From assembly GCA_031262625.1 (NCBI GenBank), contig JAISHJ010000035.1:1-24526 (forward strand): a stretch of 24,526 nucleotides of DNA, given 5' to 3'. Shown here in pieces: positions 1 to 7,564 of this stretch; the stretch's first letter is position 1, and every line of letters starts with the position of its first letter. This DNA is from Ruminococcus sp. (GTDB taxonomy: Bacteria > Bacillota > Clostridia > Oscillospirales > Ruminococcaceae). The position numbers and the translations under genes are program-made. The notes below the pieces were generated by a model. It was not told the origin of the DNA and did no database searches. It worked only from the letters and a program-made list of their open reading frames with translations.

Positions 1-30
1 AACGCCCCGGGCAATTCCCCGGTTACATAA
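1..30 (+). CDS. Possible 3' end of an upstream gene (partial)
   Basis: Reading frame 1 is open from the window edge for nine codons (ending in Ser-Pro-Val-Thr) and stops at TAA 28-30, only 12 bases before the GTG of the next gene. The tight spacing would fit an upstream co-directional gene, but a nine-codon tail cannot be identified and could be chance. Confidence 0.3.
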   Translation, partial: NAPGNSPVT

Positions 31-42
31 TCTCATAGGACG

Positions 43-585
43 GTGATAAATTTGCCTATCTCCGAAGCTCAACACAAAAATGTTATCCAAGAACTTCAAA
101 CCTACTTACGTTACATCTCTTTCCAAAATAAGGAAATCCCCCGCGTCGAACCCACAGGCGTTTACAACGCCCGAACCCGCGATGCCGTAACCATGTTTCA
201 GTCATTATACAATCTCCCCGTAACAGGCACCGTTGACGAGGAAACGTGGAACGCCATCTACTCCGTCTACCGCGAAATCGAAGCCTACCTCTCCGCCGTA
301 ACCGCCATCTCGCCCTTCCCCGACCGCGATTTCCAAATCTGTGAAGGCGACTCCGGCGCAACTGTATTTATCCTACAAGCCCTGATAAACGAAATCGCCG
401 ACCACTACTCCAACATCCCCCCCGTAAACATCACCGGAATCTGCGACCCCCAAACCGAAACAGCCGTAAAAGCCCTTCAACAAACTGCAGGTCTCCCCCC
501 CACAGGCGTAATAGACGACCGCACATGGGACGCCCTCGCCACCCTATACAACGTAAAATCCTACATGGACTGGGCTACAAGCTGA
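43..585 (+). CDS. Protein with two peptidoglycan-binding (PG_binding_1) domains
   Basis: About 180 residues made almost entirely of two repeats of the PG_binding_1 type, roughly residues 10-75 and 100-170. Each repeat has the family signature: an aromatic/leucine helix (LQTYLRYIS; LQALINEIA), then a PTGVYN or ITGICD turn, a TRDAV/TETAV helix start, and a closing LPVTGTVDEETWNAI or LPPTGVIDDRTWDAL. No signal peptide, catalytic domain or membrane segment is visible, so it probably binds cell wall or spore cortex peptidoglycan or acts with a separate hydrolase. The start is uncertain: GTG 43 is only two bases after AGGA, while TTG 51 has AGGA about 10 bases upstream and would cost three residues. 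Codons end in C much more often than in the neighbouring genes. The stop codon abuts repeat element A. Confidence 0.85.
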   Translation: MINLPISEAQHKNVIQELQTYLRYISFQNKEIPRVEPTGVYNARTRDAVTMFQSLYNLPVTGTVDEETWNAIYSVYREIEAYLSAVTAISPFPDRDFQICEGDSGATVFILQALINEIADHYSNIPPVNITGICDPQTETAVKALQQTAGLPPTGVIDDRTWDALATLYNVKSYMDWATS

Positions 586-698
586 CGGGGGATGCGTTGG
601 GGGAGGGAGGAGCAGTAACTGTATTTGCCCTTGGCAAATACGCCCCTCTCCTCCCCCAAACCCCCTCCCTCCCGGACTTTAAAAGGTTATTCTTGTTT
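586..698 (+). repeat. Palindromic 3'-flanking element, copy A
   Basis: Starts directly after the TGA of the peptidoglycan-binding gene. Read with that gene it runs GCGTTGGGGG, an inner palindrome GTATTTGCC/GGCAAATAC (621-629 and 633-641), then CTCCTCCCCC, AAACCCCCTCCC, CGGACTTTAAA and TCTTGT (691-696). The G-rich 5' part and C-rich 3' part are complementary, so the RNA would form a long hairpin. Copies B and C in this window share the same order of blocks and the same position just after a stop codon. Confidence 0.75.
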
Positions 699-714
699 GA
701 GTTTATATTGAAAA

Positions 715-763
715 GAAACCCGCCTGCGAAAGCTATTTCAAATAGTTTTCGCGAGCGGGTTTC
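715..763. terminator. Long hairpin, probable bidirectional terminator
   Basis: GAAACCCGC (715-723) pairs with GCGGGTTTC (755-763). After a 2x2 internal loop the inner arms GCGAAA (726-731) and CTATT (733-737) pair with TTTCGC (747-752) and AATAG (741-745), leaving a three-base loop. The sequence after the stem is T-rich on both strands. It lies between two convergent genes, so it could stop transcription from either side. Confidence 0.7.
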
Positions 764-782
764 TGTTTATGAATAGTTACAC

Positions 783-860
783 ACAAGATAAAAGTTTAAA
801 AGTCTTTGAAAGGGGGTCTGGGGGAAAACTTTCTTCAGAAAGTTTTCCCCCAGCGCGTCC
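783..860 (-). repeat. Palindromic 3'-flanking element, copy B
   Basis: Lies immediately 3' of the stop codon of the minus-strand EF-G-like gene. It holds a perfect 17-bp inverted repeat with a two-base centre at 818-853 (left arm CTGGGGGAAAACTTTCT). Read with the gene: GCGCTGGGGG, inner palindrome, CCCCCAGACCCCC, AAGACTTTTAAA, TCTTGT. Outer blocks match copies A and C, while the inner palindrome differs. Confidence 0.75.
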
Positions 861-2945
861 TTATGAATCAGCTTGTAAACTTAAGATTACTTCGGGGACG
901 AGGTTTGCGGGGAGTTGTTCGTAGCGTAGGTGTTCGAGGGTGAAGGAGCCGCGACCTTGGGCTATTTGGCGGAGAGCCATGGTGAAACTTTGCATTTCGC
1001 GCATGGGGACTTCGGCTTCGATTTCGGTAAGGCCTTTACCGATGGGGTTCATGCCGAGTACTCTTGCGCGGCGTTTGTTGAGGTCACCCATGATGTCGCC
1101 GGTTTTGTCGTCGGGGGCTACTACGATAAGTTTGCCTATGGGTTCGAGGATAGCGGGGTCGGCTTGTTTTAAGCCGTCTTTGTAGGCGATTGAAGCAGCC
1201 ATTTTGAAGGCTAATTCGGAGGAGTCAACGGGGTGGTAGGAGCCGTCAACGAGGATGGCTTTAAGTCCTACTACGGGGCAGCCGGAGAGCACGCCTTTTT
1301 TCATGCTTTCCTGCAAGCCTTTTTCAACGGCGGGGAAATAGTTTTTGGGGACAGCGCCGCCGAAGACTTTCTCCTCGAAGACGAGATCGTCGGAAACGCA
1401 AGGCTCGAACTCGATTTCGACGTCGCCGAACTGACCGTGACCGCCGGATTGTTTTTTATGTCTGCCGCGAACGCGGACTTTTTTGCGGATAGTCTCGCGA
1501 TAGGCGATTTTCGGATCGGTGAGGGAGACGTCAGCGCCGAATTTTGATTTAAGCTTACCGATAGCGGATTCGAGGTGCTGTTCGCCTAAGCCTGCAATAA
1601 TCTGCTCGTGGGTGAGGGGGTCGATGTAGAAATCGAGAGTTTTATCCTCTTCAAGAAGTCTCGTAAGCCCTGCGCCGACTTTTGCTTCGTCGCCTTGGGT
1701 TTTGGGGTGAACGGACATTCTGTAGGAGGGTTTAAGGAAGGGTATCGGCGTGAATACAAGGTGTTTTCCGCCTGTAATTGTATCGGAGGTGTTAGCGTTA
1801 ATTTTAACTGCAACGGCAATATCGCCGGCTTTCGCTTCTTCAAGTTCAATCTGTTTCTTTCCGACAAGGGTAAAAAGCTTGCCGATTTTTTCGGGCTGGT
1901 CGGTAACGGCGTTGTAGTACTCGGTATTGGCCTTAAGCGTACCTGTAATAACTTTGAGGTAGGACATCTTGCCAACAAACGGGTCGGCAACGGTTTTGAA
2001 TACAAATGCGCTGAGTTCGCCTTCTGCACCGGGGTTTACTTCAATTTCCTTATCGTCAAGGACAGCCTTAACGGGATTGGTTTCATTCGGAGACGGAATC
2101 AGAAGTTCAATCTCTTTTAGTATCATTTCCGCCGCGATATTGCCTGTACCGTTACAGAGGACAGGGGTAATTATCCCCTTTTCCATACCGGCGTGAAGCC
2201 CGTGTACAAGTTCTTCTTGGGTGAAAGCTTCGCCCTCGAAAAATTTATCCATTAAAGCTTCGTCGGTTTCGGCGATTGCTTCGGAAAAAGCCGCAACAAG
2301 ACCGTCAAGGCGGTATTCAATCTTATCGTTAATGTCGCTTGTGGGCATTTCGGTTTCGGTAGGCTTGCCCTTATCGTCATAAGTATAGCATTTCATTTCA
2401 ATGAGGTTAATGTAAGAGATAACTTTTCTGTCACGGATTACGGGAACGACTACGGGGCAGACTGTCGGACCGAACTTGGTTTTAAGGTCGGTTAAGACGT
2501 TATAGTAATTCGCATCGGGGTCGTCAACCTTAGTAATAACGAACATACGCGATTTGCCGAGTGTTTCGGCAATATCGTAAGCCTTTTCAGTACCGACTTT
2601 AACGCCGGACTTACCGGAAACGGCAATCATTACCGTATCCGCCGCAGAAATACCCTCGTAAAGCCCGCCTGCGAAGTCAAAAAGCCCGGGTGTATCGAGA
2701 AGGTTAACCTTAACAGGAGCTTTTCCGCCCTTGAATTCAAAGGAAGCAAGCGCCGCTGTAAGGGAAGATTTATGTTTAACTTCCTCGGGGTCGAAGTCAA
2801 GAACGGTGTTTCCGTCAGTAACCCGCCCGAGGCGCTCGGTTGCGCCGGCAGAATATAAAATTGCCTCTGCAAGTGAAGTCTTTCCGCTGCCTGCGTGTCC
2901 GCAAACAGCAATGTTCCTGATGTTTTCGGTATTATATATCTTCAT
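861..2945 (-). CDS. Elongation factor G-like GTPase (EF-G paralogue, FusA2 type)
   Basis: A 694-residue translational GTPase with EF-G domain order. The G domain shows GHAGSGKT (residues 16-23, P-loop), DTPG (84-87, G3) and TKVD (138-141, G4, where canonical EF-G has NKxD). A domain II/III region follows, then domain IV with RVRGRHKKQSGGHGQFG and the YHPVDSSELAFK segment, and a C-terminal EF-G domain V with MNPIGKG and LRQIAQGRGSF. Clostridia commonly carry such an extra EF-G starting MK(I/V)Y.TENIRN, often not the main translocase; its substrate is not settled. The ATG at 2945 is chosen because it matches this family start. The longer frame from ATG 3047 lies at the predicted transcription start and has no ribosome site; the site before 2945 is itself weak. 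No rpsL, rpsG or tuf neighbours are present, which supports a paralogue rather than housekeeping fusA. Confidence 0.9.
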   Translation of the reverse strand: MKIYNTENIRNIAVCGHAGSGKTSLAEAILYSAGATERLGRVTDGNTVLDFDPEEVKHKSSLTAALASFEFKGGKAPVKVNLLDTPGLFDFAGGLYEGISAADTVMIAVSGKSGVKVGTEKAYDIAETLGKSRMFVITKVDDPDANYYNVLTDLKTKFGPTVCPVVVPVIRDRKVISYINLIEMKCYTYDDKGKPTETEMPTSDINDKIEYRLDGLVAAFSEAIAETDEALMDKFFEGEAFTQEELVHGLHAGMEKGIITPVLCNGTGNIAAEMILKEIELLIPSPNETNPVKAVLDDKEIEVNPGAEGELSAFVFKTVADPFVGKMSYLKVITGTLKANTEYYNAVTDQPEKIGKLFTLVGKKQIELEEAKAGDIAVAVKINANTSDTITGGKHLVFTPIPFLKPSYRMSVHPKTQGDEAKVGAGLTRLLEEDKTLDFYIDPLTHEQIIAGLGEQHLESAIGKLKSKFGADVSLTDPKIAYRETIRKKVRVRGRHKKQSGGHGQFGDVEIEFEPCVSDDLVFEEKVFGGAVPKNYFPAVEKGLQESMKKGVLSGCPVVGLKAILVDGSYHPVDSSELAFKMAASIAYKDGLKQADPAILEPIGKLIVVAPDDKTGDIMGDLNKRRARVLGMNPIGKGLTEIEAEVPMREMQSFTMALRQIAQGRGSFTLEHLRYEQLPANLVPEVILSLQADS

Positions 2946-3051
2946 TGTAACCGCCGCTTTTCTATTTTTTATTTTTTCTTTCGGAGAGGACTCGTCCTGT
3001 GTAAAATAAACAGCCCGAAATCCCTCTTCACGGTATAAAAACCGCATTTAA

Positions 3052-3080
3052 ATTATACAACTTTTCCAAAAATAAATCAA
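3052..3080 (-). promoter_or_regulatory. Sigma-A-type promoter for the EF-G-like gene
   Basis: On the minus strand TTGATT (3075-3080) and TATAAT (3052-3057) are separated by exactly 17 bases. The implied transcript starts near 3045 and leaves a leader of about 100 nt containing a short hairpin (AGGAC/GTCCT) before the ATG at 2945. Confidence 0.65.
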
Positions 3081-3210
3081 GTATTTGAGAGAGATTTATA
3101 ATAAATTTCAAATTTTCAGCGGATTTTTGTGCAATGTGAACAAAAGGTTTACATCAATAATTCTTTAATTATAATCACATAGTACAGTAATCAAGTACAC
3201 GATTTGAAAC

Positions 3211-3344
3211 TTGTTCATAAATCAAAAACGGCTTTTTGATTTATGAACAATGATTTTTTCATTTTTGCTAATCAAAATGCCGATTTTGATTAATGAAAAC
3301 AACAATTTTACTTTTTGCTAATCAAAAATAGATATTTTGATTAG
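3211..3344. repeat. Array of three palindromes with about 50-bp period
   Basis: Three inverted repeats share the core AATCAAAA/TTTTGATT. The first (3211-3250) is 18 bp per arm with loop CGGC; the second (3269-3292) is 10 bp per arm with loop GCCG; the third (3318-3344) is 10 bp per arm with a 7-base centre. Their centres are near 3230, 3281 and 3331. The second and third units also repeat the flank TTTTTGCTAATCAAAA. The array lies 70-200 bases upstream of yqfC in an otherwise gene-free stretch (3048-3414). A CATACATT at 3371-3378 resembles a sigma-E -10 box, but no convincing -35 was found. Confidence 0.7.
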
Positions 3345-3414
3345 TATACAATGTATATGAACAAAAAGCACATACATTTCGTAAACTTTGCATAAACTTA
3401 AGCGGGGGAATATT

Positions 3415-3693
3415 ATGTCAAAAATTAAACCGCTTGGAGAGAGTTATAACGGACCGTTAAAGAAATTCGTCACCCGAAAGCTTTATCTTTTCACGCACAT
3501 GAATCTTACCGATAACACACATCTTGAGATTGAAAATGTCAAGAGTATTTTAGAGTACAATGATATTTACATAAAACTCAAGACTTCAAATATGACGGTT
3601 GGGATATGGGGCAAAAATCTTTCGGTGAACGACTATGGCGCGGACGGAATTGTTATTAACGGCGAATTCTCAAATATTGAATTTGAAAAATAA
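3415..3693 (+). CDS. yqfC: Sporulation protein YqfC (YabP/YqfC family)
   Basis: A 92-residue protein of the YabP/YqfC fold. It has the family's beta-rich core: LEIENVKSILEYNDIYIKLKTS, then MTVGIWGKNLSVNDYGADGIVINGEFSNIEF. In Bacillus yqfC is a mother-cell sporulation gene of the sigma-E regulon, paired with yqfD as here. The ATG at 3415 is preferred because AGCGGGGGA lies about six bases before it; an in-frame ATG at 3388 lacks a ribosome site. No signal peptide or membrane helix is visible. The stop is 24 bases before the yqfD start, so the two genes are very likely co-transcribed. The recognition rests on both the sequence pattern and the adjacent YqfD. Confidence 0.88.
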   Translation: MSKIKPLGESYNGPLKKFVTRKLYLFTHMNLTDNTHLEIENVKSILEYNDIYIKLKTSNMTVGIWGKNLSVNDYGADGIVINGEFSNIEFEK

Positions 3694-3717
3694 ATTATTT
3701 ACACAGGAAGTGATAAT

Positions 3718-4896
3718 TTGCTCGACCATCTTCGCGGTATTATAGAATTTACAATTGTGACCGATTCGCCCGAAGAATTAATAAACAGGATAAGGCTTTC
3801 GAGTGTCTCCGCTAAAAAACTCAAAGCCGCCGACGGCTGTCTGACAGGTGAATGTTACGGCTTTGATAAGGCTTCGCTTGAAAAAATCGCTCTTTCTGCC
3901 CATTCTGAATTCATCGAGACAGGAAGACGCGGTTTTATCTTCGTTTTATCGAAATATCGCCGCCGGTACGGAGTTTTAGCAGGGGTTATTGCTGCGATAT
4001 TAATGGTTTTTTTTCTTTCTAATATTACTATGAGAATTAATATTTACGGGAATGAAACCATGTCGGACGCAGAGGTGCTGTCGGTGCTCGGTGATGCGGG
4101 AATCCGTATCGGAAGTTACCTCCCGAACATAAGCCTTGCGAGAGTTGAACGCGAGATTGTATCGAATGTCGAGGGTGTCGCTTGGGCAGGAATAAAGCGA
4201 AGCGGTCCTATAGTTTCGGTAGAAATCTCGGAGATGACAAAAAAGCCGGAGATAACTCCGACAAATATGCCTTGCAACGTTATTTCGGCGAAAAATTGCC
4301 AGATAGTTAAGATAAACAGCGTTCCTATGGGGATGCTTGTTCCTATGCTTTATGACACCGTGAAAGAGGGCGACATCCTCGTTTCGGGCGTAATTACCGG
4401 AAAACTTGCGAATACTTACTATGTCCACGCCATGGGCGACATTACAGGACGTTACACCGAAAGGATTACCTTTAACGAATCCTTCACTCACCGCACAGTT
4501 GACTACGGAAGCAAATTCACCCGCCGTTCACTGTGGCTGTTCGGGTTAAAACTGCCGCTTGCTCCTGCGATAAATGAACCGGAAAATGCAGAAGTTAATG
4601 AGGAACTCTCCTACTTTAATCTGTTTAACTTAAGTCTGCCGGTAGGAATAGTCAATACCGAAATCCGCCCCTATACCATGACGGAGGAGGAACTCACCCC
4701 CGATGCGGCTAACACTCTGCTGCTTGAGAAGGTTGCGCGGTATGAGGAGAATTTCTTTCATGACGAGGGTGTAAACATAGTCTCGAAGGATATTATCTAT
4801 ACCCCCGTTGAGGGTGGGCTTTCGGTAACCGTAAGCTATGTTTTGGAGGCGAATATCTGTCGGACACAGTATATCTATGTTAAAAATCACAGGTAA
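3718..4896 (+). CDS. yqfD: Sporulation protein YqfD
   Basis: A 392-residue protein matching YqfD in length and order: a soluble N-terminal region of about 85 residues, one strongly hydrophobic segment near residues 90-105 (VLAGVIAAILMVFFLS), and a long C-terminal domain outside or across the membrane. The VWAGIKRSGP-like segment (here VAWAGIKRSGPIVSVEI) and the later ARYEENFFHDEGVNIVSKD region are typical. It is a membrane protein of the mother cell during sporulation; its biochemical role is not known. It starts at TTG 3718 with AGGAAG (3705-3710) at good distance. The stop codon abuts the stop of the convergent phosphatase with no bases between. In many Firmicutes yqfC-yqfD is followed by phoH and ybeY; here that extension is missing. 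Confidence 0.9.
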   Translation: MLDHLRGIIEFTIVTDSPEELINRIRLSSVSAKKLKAADGCLTGECYGFDKASLEKIALSAHSEFIETGRRGFIFVLSKYRRRYGVLAGVIAAILMVFFLSNITMRINIYGNETMSDAEVLSVLGDAGIRIGSYLPNISLARVEREIVSNVEGVAWAGIKRSGPIVSVEISEMTKKPEITPTNMPCNVISAKNCQIVKINSVPMGMLVPMLYDTVKEGDILVSGVITGKLANTYYVHAMGDITGRYTERITFNESFTHRTVDYGSKFTRRSLWLFGLKLPLAPAINEPENAEVNEELSYFNLFNLSLPVGIVNTEIRPYTMTEEELTPDAANTLLLEKVARYEENFFHDEGVNIVSKDIIYTPVEGGLSVTVSYVLEANICRTQYIYVKNHR

Positions 4897-5634
4897 TCAG
4901 ATAAGTATCCCCAAAACAGTAATATTATCCTTAGAGCCGCCCATTAAGGCGCGCTGAAAAAGCTTCTCAATACGTGCGGAGAGTTTTTCCGGCAGTGCTA
5001 AAATATACTCTGCATCTGAATGGGGAACATAGTCCGAAACGCCGTCTGTACACATGATAATTACATCTCCCGACCGCAGTTCGGGAAGCTTATTAACATC
5101 CGGCACAGGCTCTGCTGTTAAATTTCCGAGGGCGGGGAGGATAACATTCTTATGTGCGAAAGATTCTCTTTCTGCTTTTGAAAGCTGCCCGGTCTCGAAA
5201 AGAAGCTGTGCAAGGGACTGGTCTTTTGTAAGCTTCGTAAGTTCTTCATTACGCCAAAGATACGCCCTCGAATCGCCGACGTTTACTGCATATCCTCCCT
5301 TTTCGGAAGTAAACGCTAAAGCACAGAGTGTGGTCTGCATATTTTCAAGCTTCTTAAGCGTACCCTGCATCTTTAAAAATTTATGTACCGAAAGAGTCAA
5401 TGCCGCAAAATCCGTCTTTTCGGAAGGCTTAATCCCCGACAAAACGCCGAGCGCCATTGCCGAAGCAACTTCCCCGGAAGTTTCGCCTGAAACTCCGTCC
5501 GCAACCGCCGCGAAAAACGGAGGGGCTATCGTTATTTCCGCACTTCCGGAAGAATAAACTTTCTTTCCGACCAAAAAGGAGTCTTCGTTCTGTCCGGGCT
5601 TCTTTCCTTCACTCGTTAATCCGAATATGTACAT
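4897..5634 (-). CDS. PP2C-type serine/threonine protein phosphatase
   Basis: A 245-residue bacterial PP2C (PrpC/Stp type), the usual length for the free catalytic domain. Metal-binding and motif residues are present in order: GQNEDS (14-19), VADGVSG (44-50), NVGDSRAY (118-125), CTDGVSD (195-201) and KDNIT (236-240). It should remove phosphate from Ser/Thr residues using two Mn/Mg ions in the cytoplasm. It lies 41 bases downstream of the DUF342/FapA-like gene on the same strand, so co-transcription is likely; an 8-bp hairpin (5658-5675) lies between them but has no U-tract. GGAGTAAGG precedes the ATG. No PASTA kinase gene is adjacent, although PrpC and PrkC are usually paired in Firmicutes, so its partner kinase must be elsewhere. 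Confidence 0.93.
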   Translation of the reverse strand: MYIFGLTSEGKKPGQNEDSFLVGKKVYSSGSAEITIAPPFFAAVADGVSGETSGEVASAMALGVLSGIKPSEKTDFAALTLSVHKFLKMQGTLKKLENMQTTLCALAFTSEKGGYAVNVGDSRAYLWRNEELTKLTKDQSLAQLLFETGQLSKAERESFAHKNVILPALGNLTAEPVPDVNKLPELRSGDVIIMCTDGVSDYVPHSDAEYILALPEKLSARIEKLFQRALMGGSKDNITVLGILI

Positions 5635-5675
5635 CCTTACTCCTCACGGTAAATTTTGAACTTATTTATAAGTTC

Positions 5676-7103
5676 TTATATCGGTTCAAAATGGAATTCG
5701 TTGAACTCGTCAACAAAAACCTTAACGCGTTTCCATTCGTCCATAATCTCAAAATGAAGGGTATTTATATTAATTTTTGTCTTCGGATAGATTGAGCCCA
5801 TGACTTCAAACCTAAGGTCCTGACGGTTTTCGAGAAGATTATTTATCTCCTCAACACGCTCTTTTGCAGTCTTAATATCTCTCGAACGGATAATACGCTT
5901 CTTAACCGAATCGCCGAGAAGTTCTTCCTTTTCGGGTGCAAGTTTGCGGTCCATCTTCTTCTTCGCGTTAAGGTAGTCAATTATCATCGTAAGGTCTGTA
6001 AGTTCATTTTCGCGTTTTGTAATGACAGCAAGAAGCTTTTCACGCTCCGAGTCAAGTATAGTATTGTCTCCGAGGGATATTATGGTAGTAGGATAGTTCG
6101 GCGAACCTATATTATTTGCTACATTAAGCCCTGTTAAGACAGTGTACCGCCCGCCTACAAGCCCACCCGTCTTCGAGCCTTTAGTCGTAAGCGTTCCGCC
6201 GCAGTAAACGTCGCATATAACAAGCGTAGAAGCGGTTATATCCCCTTCTGCTTTGATATTGCAGTACTCACAGAAATTCGCGGTAACATCCCCGCCTGCT
6301 TCAACTGTAGCGTGGTTAGCAACCTGCTTCAGCGTAATGTTCCCGGTTGCTTTTATAAGCGAGCCGGAAAAAATACCGCCTTGAATTGTGACATTTCCGC
6401 CCGTGCTTACGACCTTAAATCCTTCGCCCACATTGCCTTGGATATTTATGTCGCTTAAAAACTCAATATTTCCGGTGTTAAAGTCAATATCGGACTTTAT
6501 AACGAGTACTTTCCTTACGGTAAAAGCGTTTTTGTCATATACAAGGTGTCCGTCAACCGCGGCGGTAAGTGTCGTTCCATCAATCGACAGCACCGTTCCT
6601 ACACCGACGGAAAAGGCGGCTTTTTTCGGAGGATTCGGCGCAATCTCACGATCAAGAACATCACGCCCGGGTTCGCCGTCTATGGGGAGGGTTACCTCCG
6701 CGATAACGGTGCCTGCCGTTATACTTCTTATCTGCCCCAGTTCTCTGTAGTCAACTATACCGAGGTCATTCTCAACAGGAACGGCGGCGACAAATTTATC
6801 AAATTTATATGTAATCGTTCCGTCTGTGCCGTTTGTAGCAGGGGTATACTCAGCAATAACTATAGGTCTGTTATAAATCTTATTCTCCGCAATTTCTTTA
6901 ATTGCATCATTTTTAAGTCCATAGCAAACACCCGCCTCATCAAGAGCGGCTTTAAGAAGATCAAGGGTTACTTCTTTTCCGCCGTTTCTGGGCGGAACAA
7001 CCTCAATTGTCGCGGAGACGTTTTTTTCTTCAAGCTTTACTACCGCATAACAGTCGACGACCGGTTCGCTCGATTTTTCGGTATTATTATTTTCATCGTT
7101 CAT
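5676..7103 (-). CDS. DUF342 / FapA family protein
   Basis: About 475 residues with the DUF342 layout: an alpha/beta N-terminal part (ATIEVVPPRNGGKEVTLD, then VGTVLSIDGTT), a central right-handed beta-solenoid of polar, Gly/Asn-rich repeats (INIQGNVGEG, GNVTIQGGIFSG, GNITLKQVAN, GGDVTANFCEY, GDITASTLVI, GGTLTTKGS), and a coiled-coil tail of about 90 residues (KRENELTDL onward) ending in a small beta domain. The family is named FapA from flagellar contexts, but no flagellar gene is near, so the name should not be read as function. The ATG at 7103 has AAAGGTAA upstream; an upstream TTG at 7160 is in frame but falls inside the leader hairpin. The PP2C gene follows in the same direction. Confidence 0.85.
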   Translation of the reverse strand: MNDENNNTEKSSEPVVDCYAVVKLEEKNVSATIEVVPPRNGGKEVTLDLLKAALDEAGVCYGLKNDAIKEIAENKIYNRPIVIAEYTPATNGTDGTITYKFDKFVAAVPVENDLGIVDYRELGQIRSITAGTVIAEVTLPIDGEPGRDVLDREIAPNPPKKAAFSVGVGTVLSIDGTTLTAAVDGHLVYDKNAFTVRKVLVIKSDIDFNTGNIEFLSDINIQGNVGEGFKVVSTGGNVTIQGGIFSGSLIKATGNITLKQVANHATVEAGGDVTANFCEYCNIKAEGDITASTLVICDVYCGGTLTTKGSKTGGLVGGRYTVLTGLNVANNIGSPNYPTTIISLGDNTILDSEREKLLAVITKRENELTDLTMIIDYLNAKKKMDRKLAPEKEELLGDSVKKRIIRSRDIKTAKERVEEINNLLENRQDLRFEVMGSIYPKTKININTLHFEIMDEWKRVKVFVDEFNEFHFEPI

Positions 7104-7118
7104 TAATGTTACCTTTAG

Positions 7119-7167
7119 CAGCAATTTTTCGGGAAAGTCCCTCAAATATAATTTATGCAAATTGCTG
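7119..7167 (-). promoter_or_regulatory. Structured leader of the DUF342/FapA gene
   Basis: CAGCAATTT (7119-7127) is the exact reverse complement of AAATTGCTG (7159-7167), and the enclosed segment has its own GGGA/TCCC hairpin. It lies just upstream of the ribosome site of the DUF342 gene, on its strand. No known riboswitch class is recognised. Confidence 0.4.
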
Positions 7168-7170
7168 TCT

Positions 7171-7465
7171 GACGCTAATCCTATTATTATAATTTAGTAT
7201 TTACCGCTCTTTAACAATGTGCAGTTTTCGACACGGCGGTTAGTTATACTGTCAGTCGATTAGCGTCGATAAGTTAATGCTATCTTATTATAGCACAAAA
7301 ATAATCAAAAAACAAGCGTATTAATTAAATAAAAAAGAATATTTTACTACTGTTTTTGTTGTTATTTTTAAAGCTTAAATAAAAATACATATATAGCATA
7401 AATCTTATTAAAATGTTTAATCTATTCTGTCATATTTACTATTTGTTAGTGCCGATTTAGGGGGG
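7171..7465. other. AT-rich intergenic region between the divergent FapA-like and agrD genes
   Basis: No gene is seen. GACGCTAATC (7171-7180) is repeated in inverted orientation as GATTAGCGTC (7258-7267), which could be paired protein sites. The stretch 7280-7440 is very AT-rich and holds no clear hairpin or open frame. Confidence 0.5.
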
Positions 7466-7494
7466 TTGCATTTTTTATTTTCCTTATGTATAAT
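7466..7494 (+). promoter_or_regulatory. Promoter of the agrD-agrB unit
   Basis: TTGCAT (7466-7471) and TATAAT (7489-7494) with a 17-base spacer. Transcription would start near 7501 and give a leader of about 64 nt before agrD. Confidence 0.7.
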
Positions 7495-7564
7495 ATAGTC
7501 AGCCGAAAAATTCATCCGGAGGTTTTGCTCGGTGAAATTTTAGTTAAAAAGGCAGGTAATAATC

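Noticed and set aside
1608..2120. Plus-strand open frame of 170 codons inside the EF-G-like gene
   Set aside because: Fully antisense to conserved EF-G domains; no start signal and no recognisable family.
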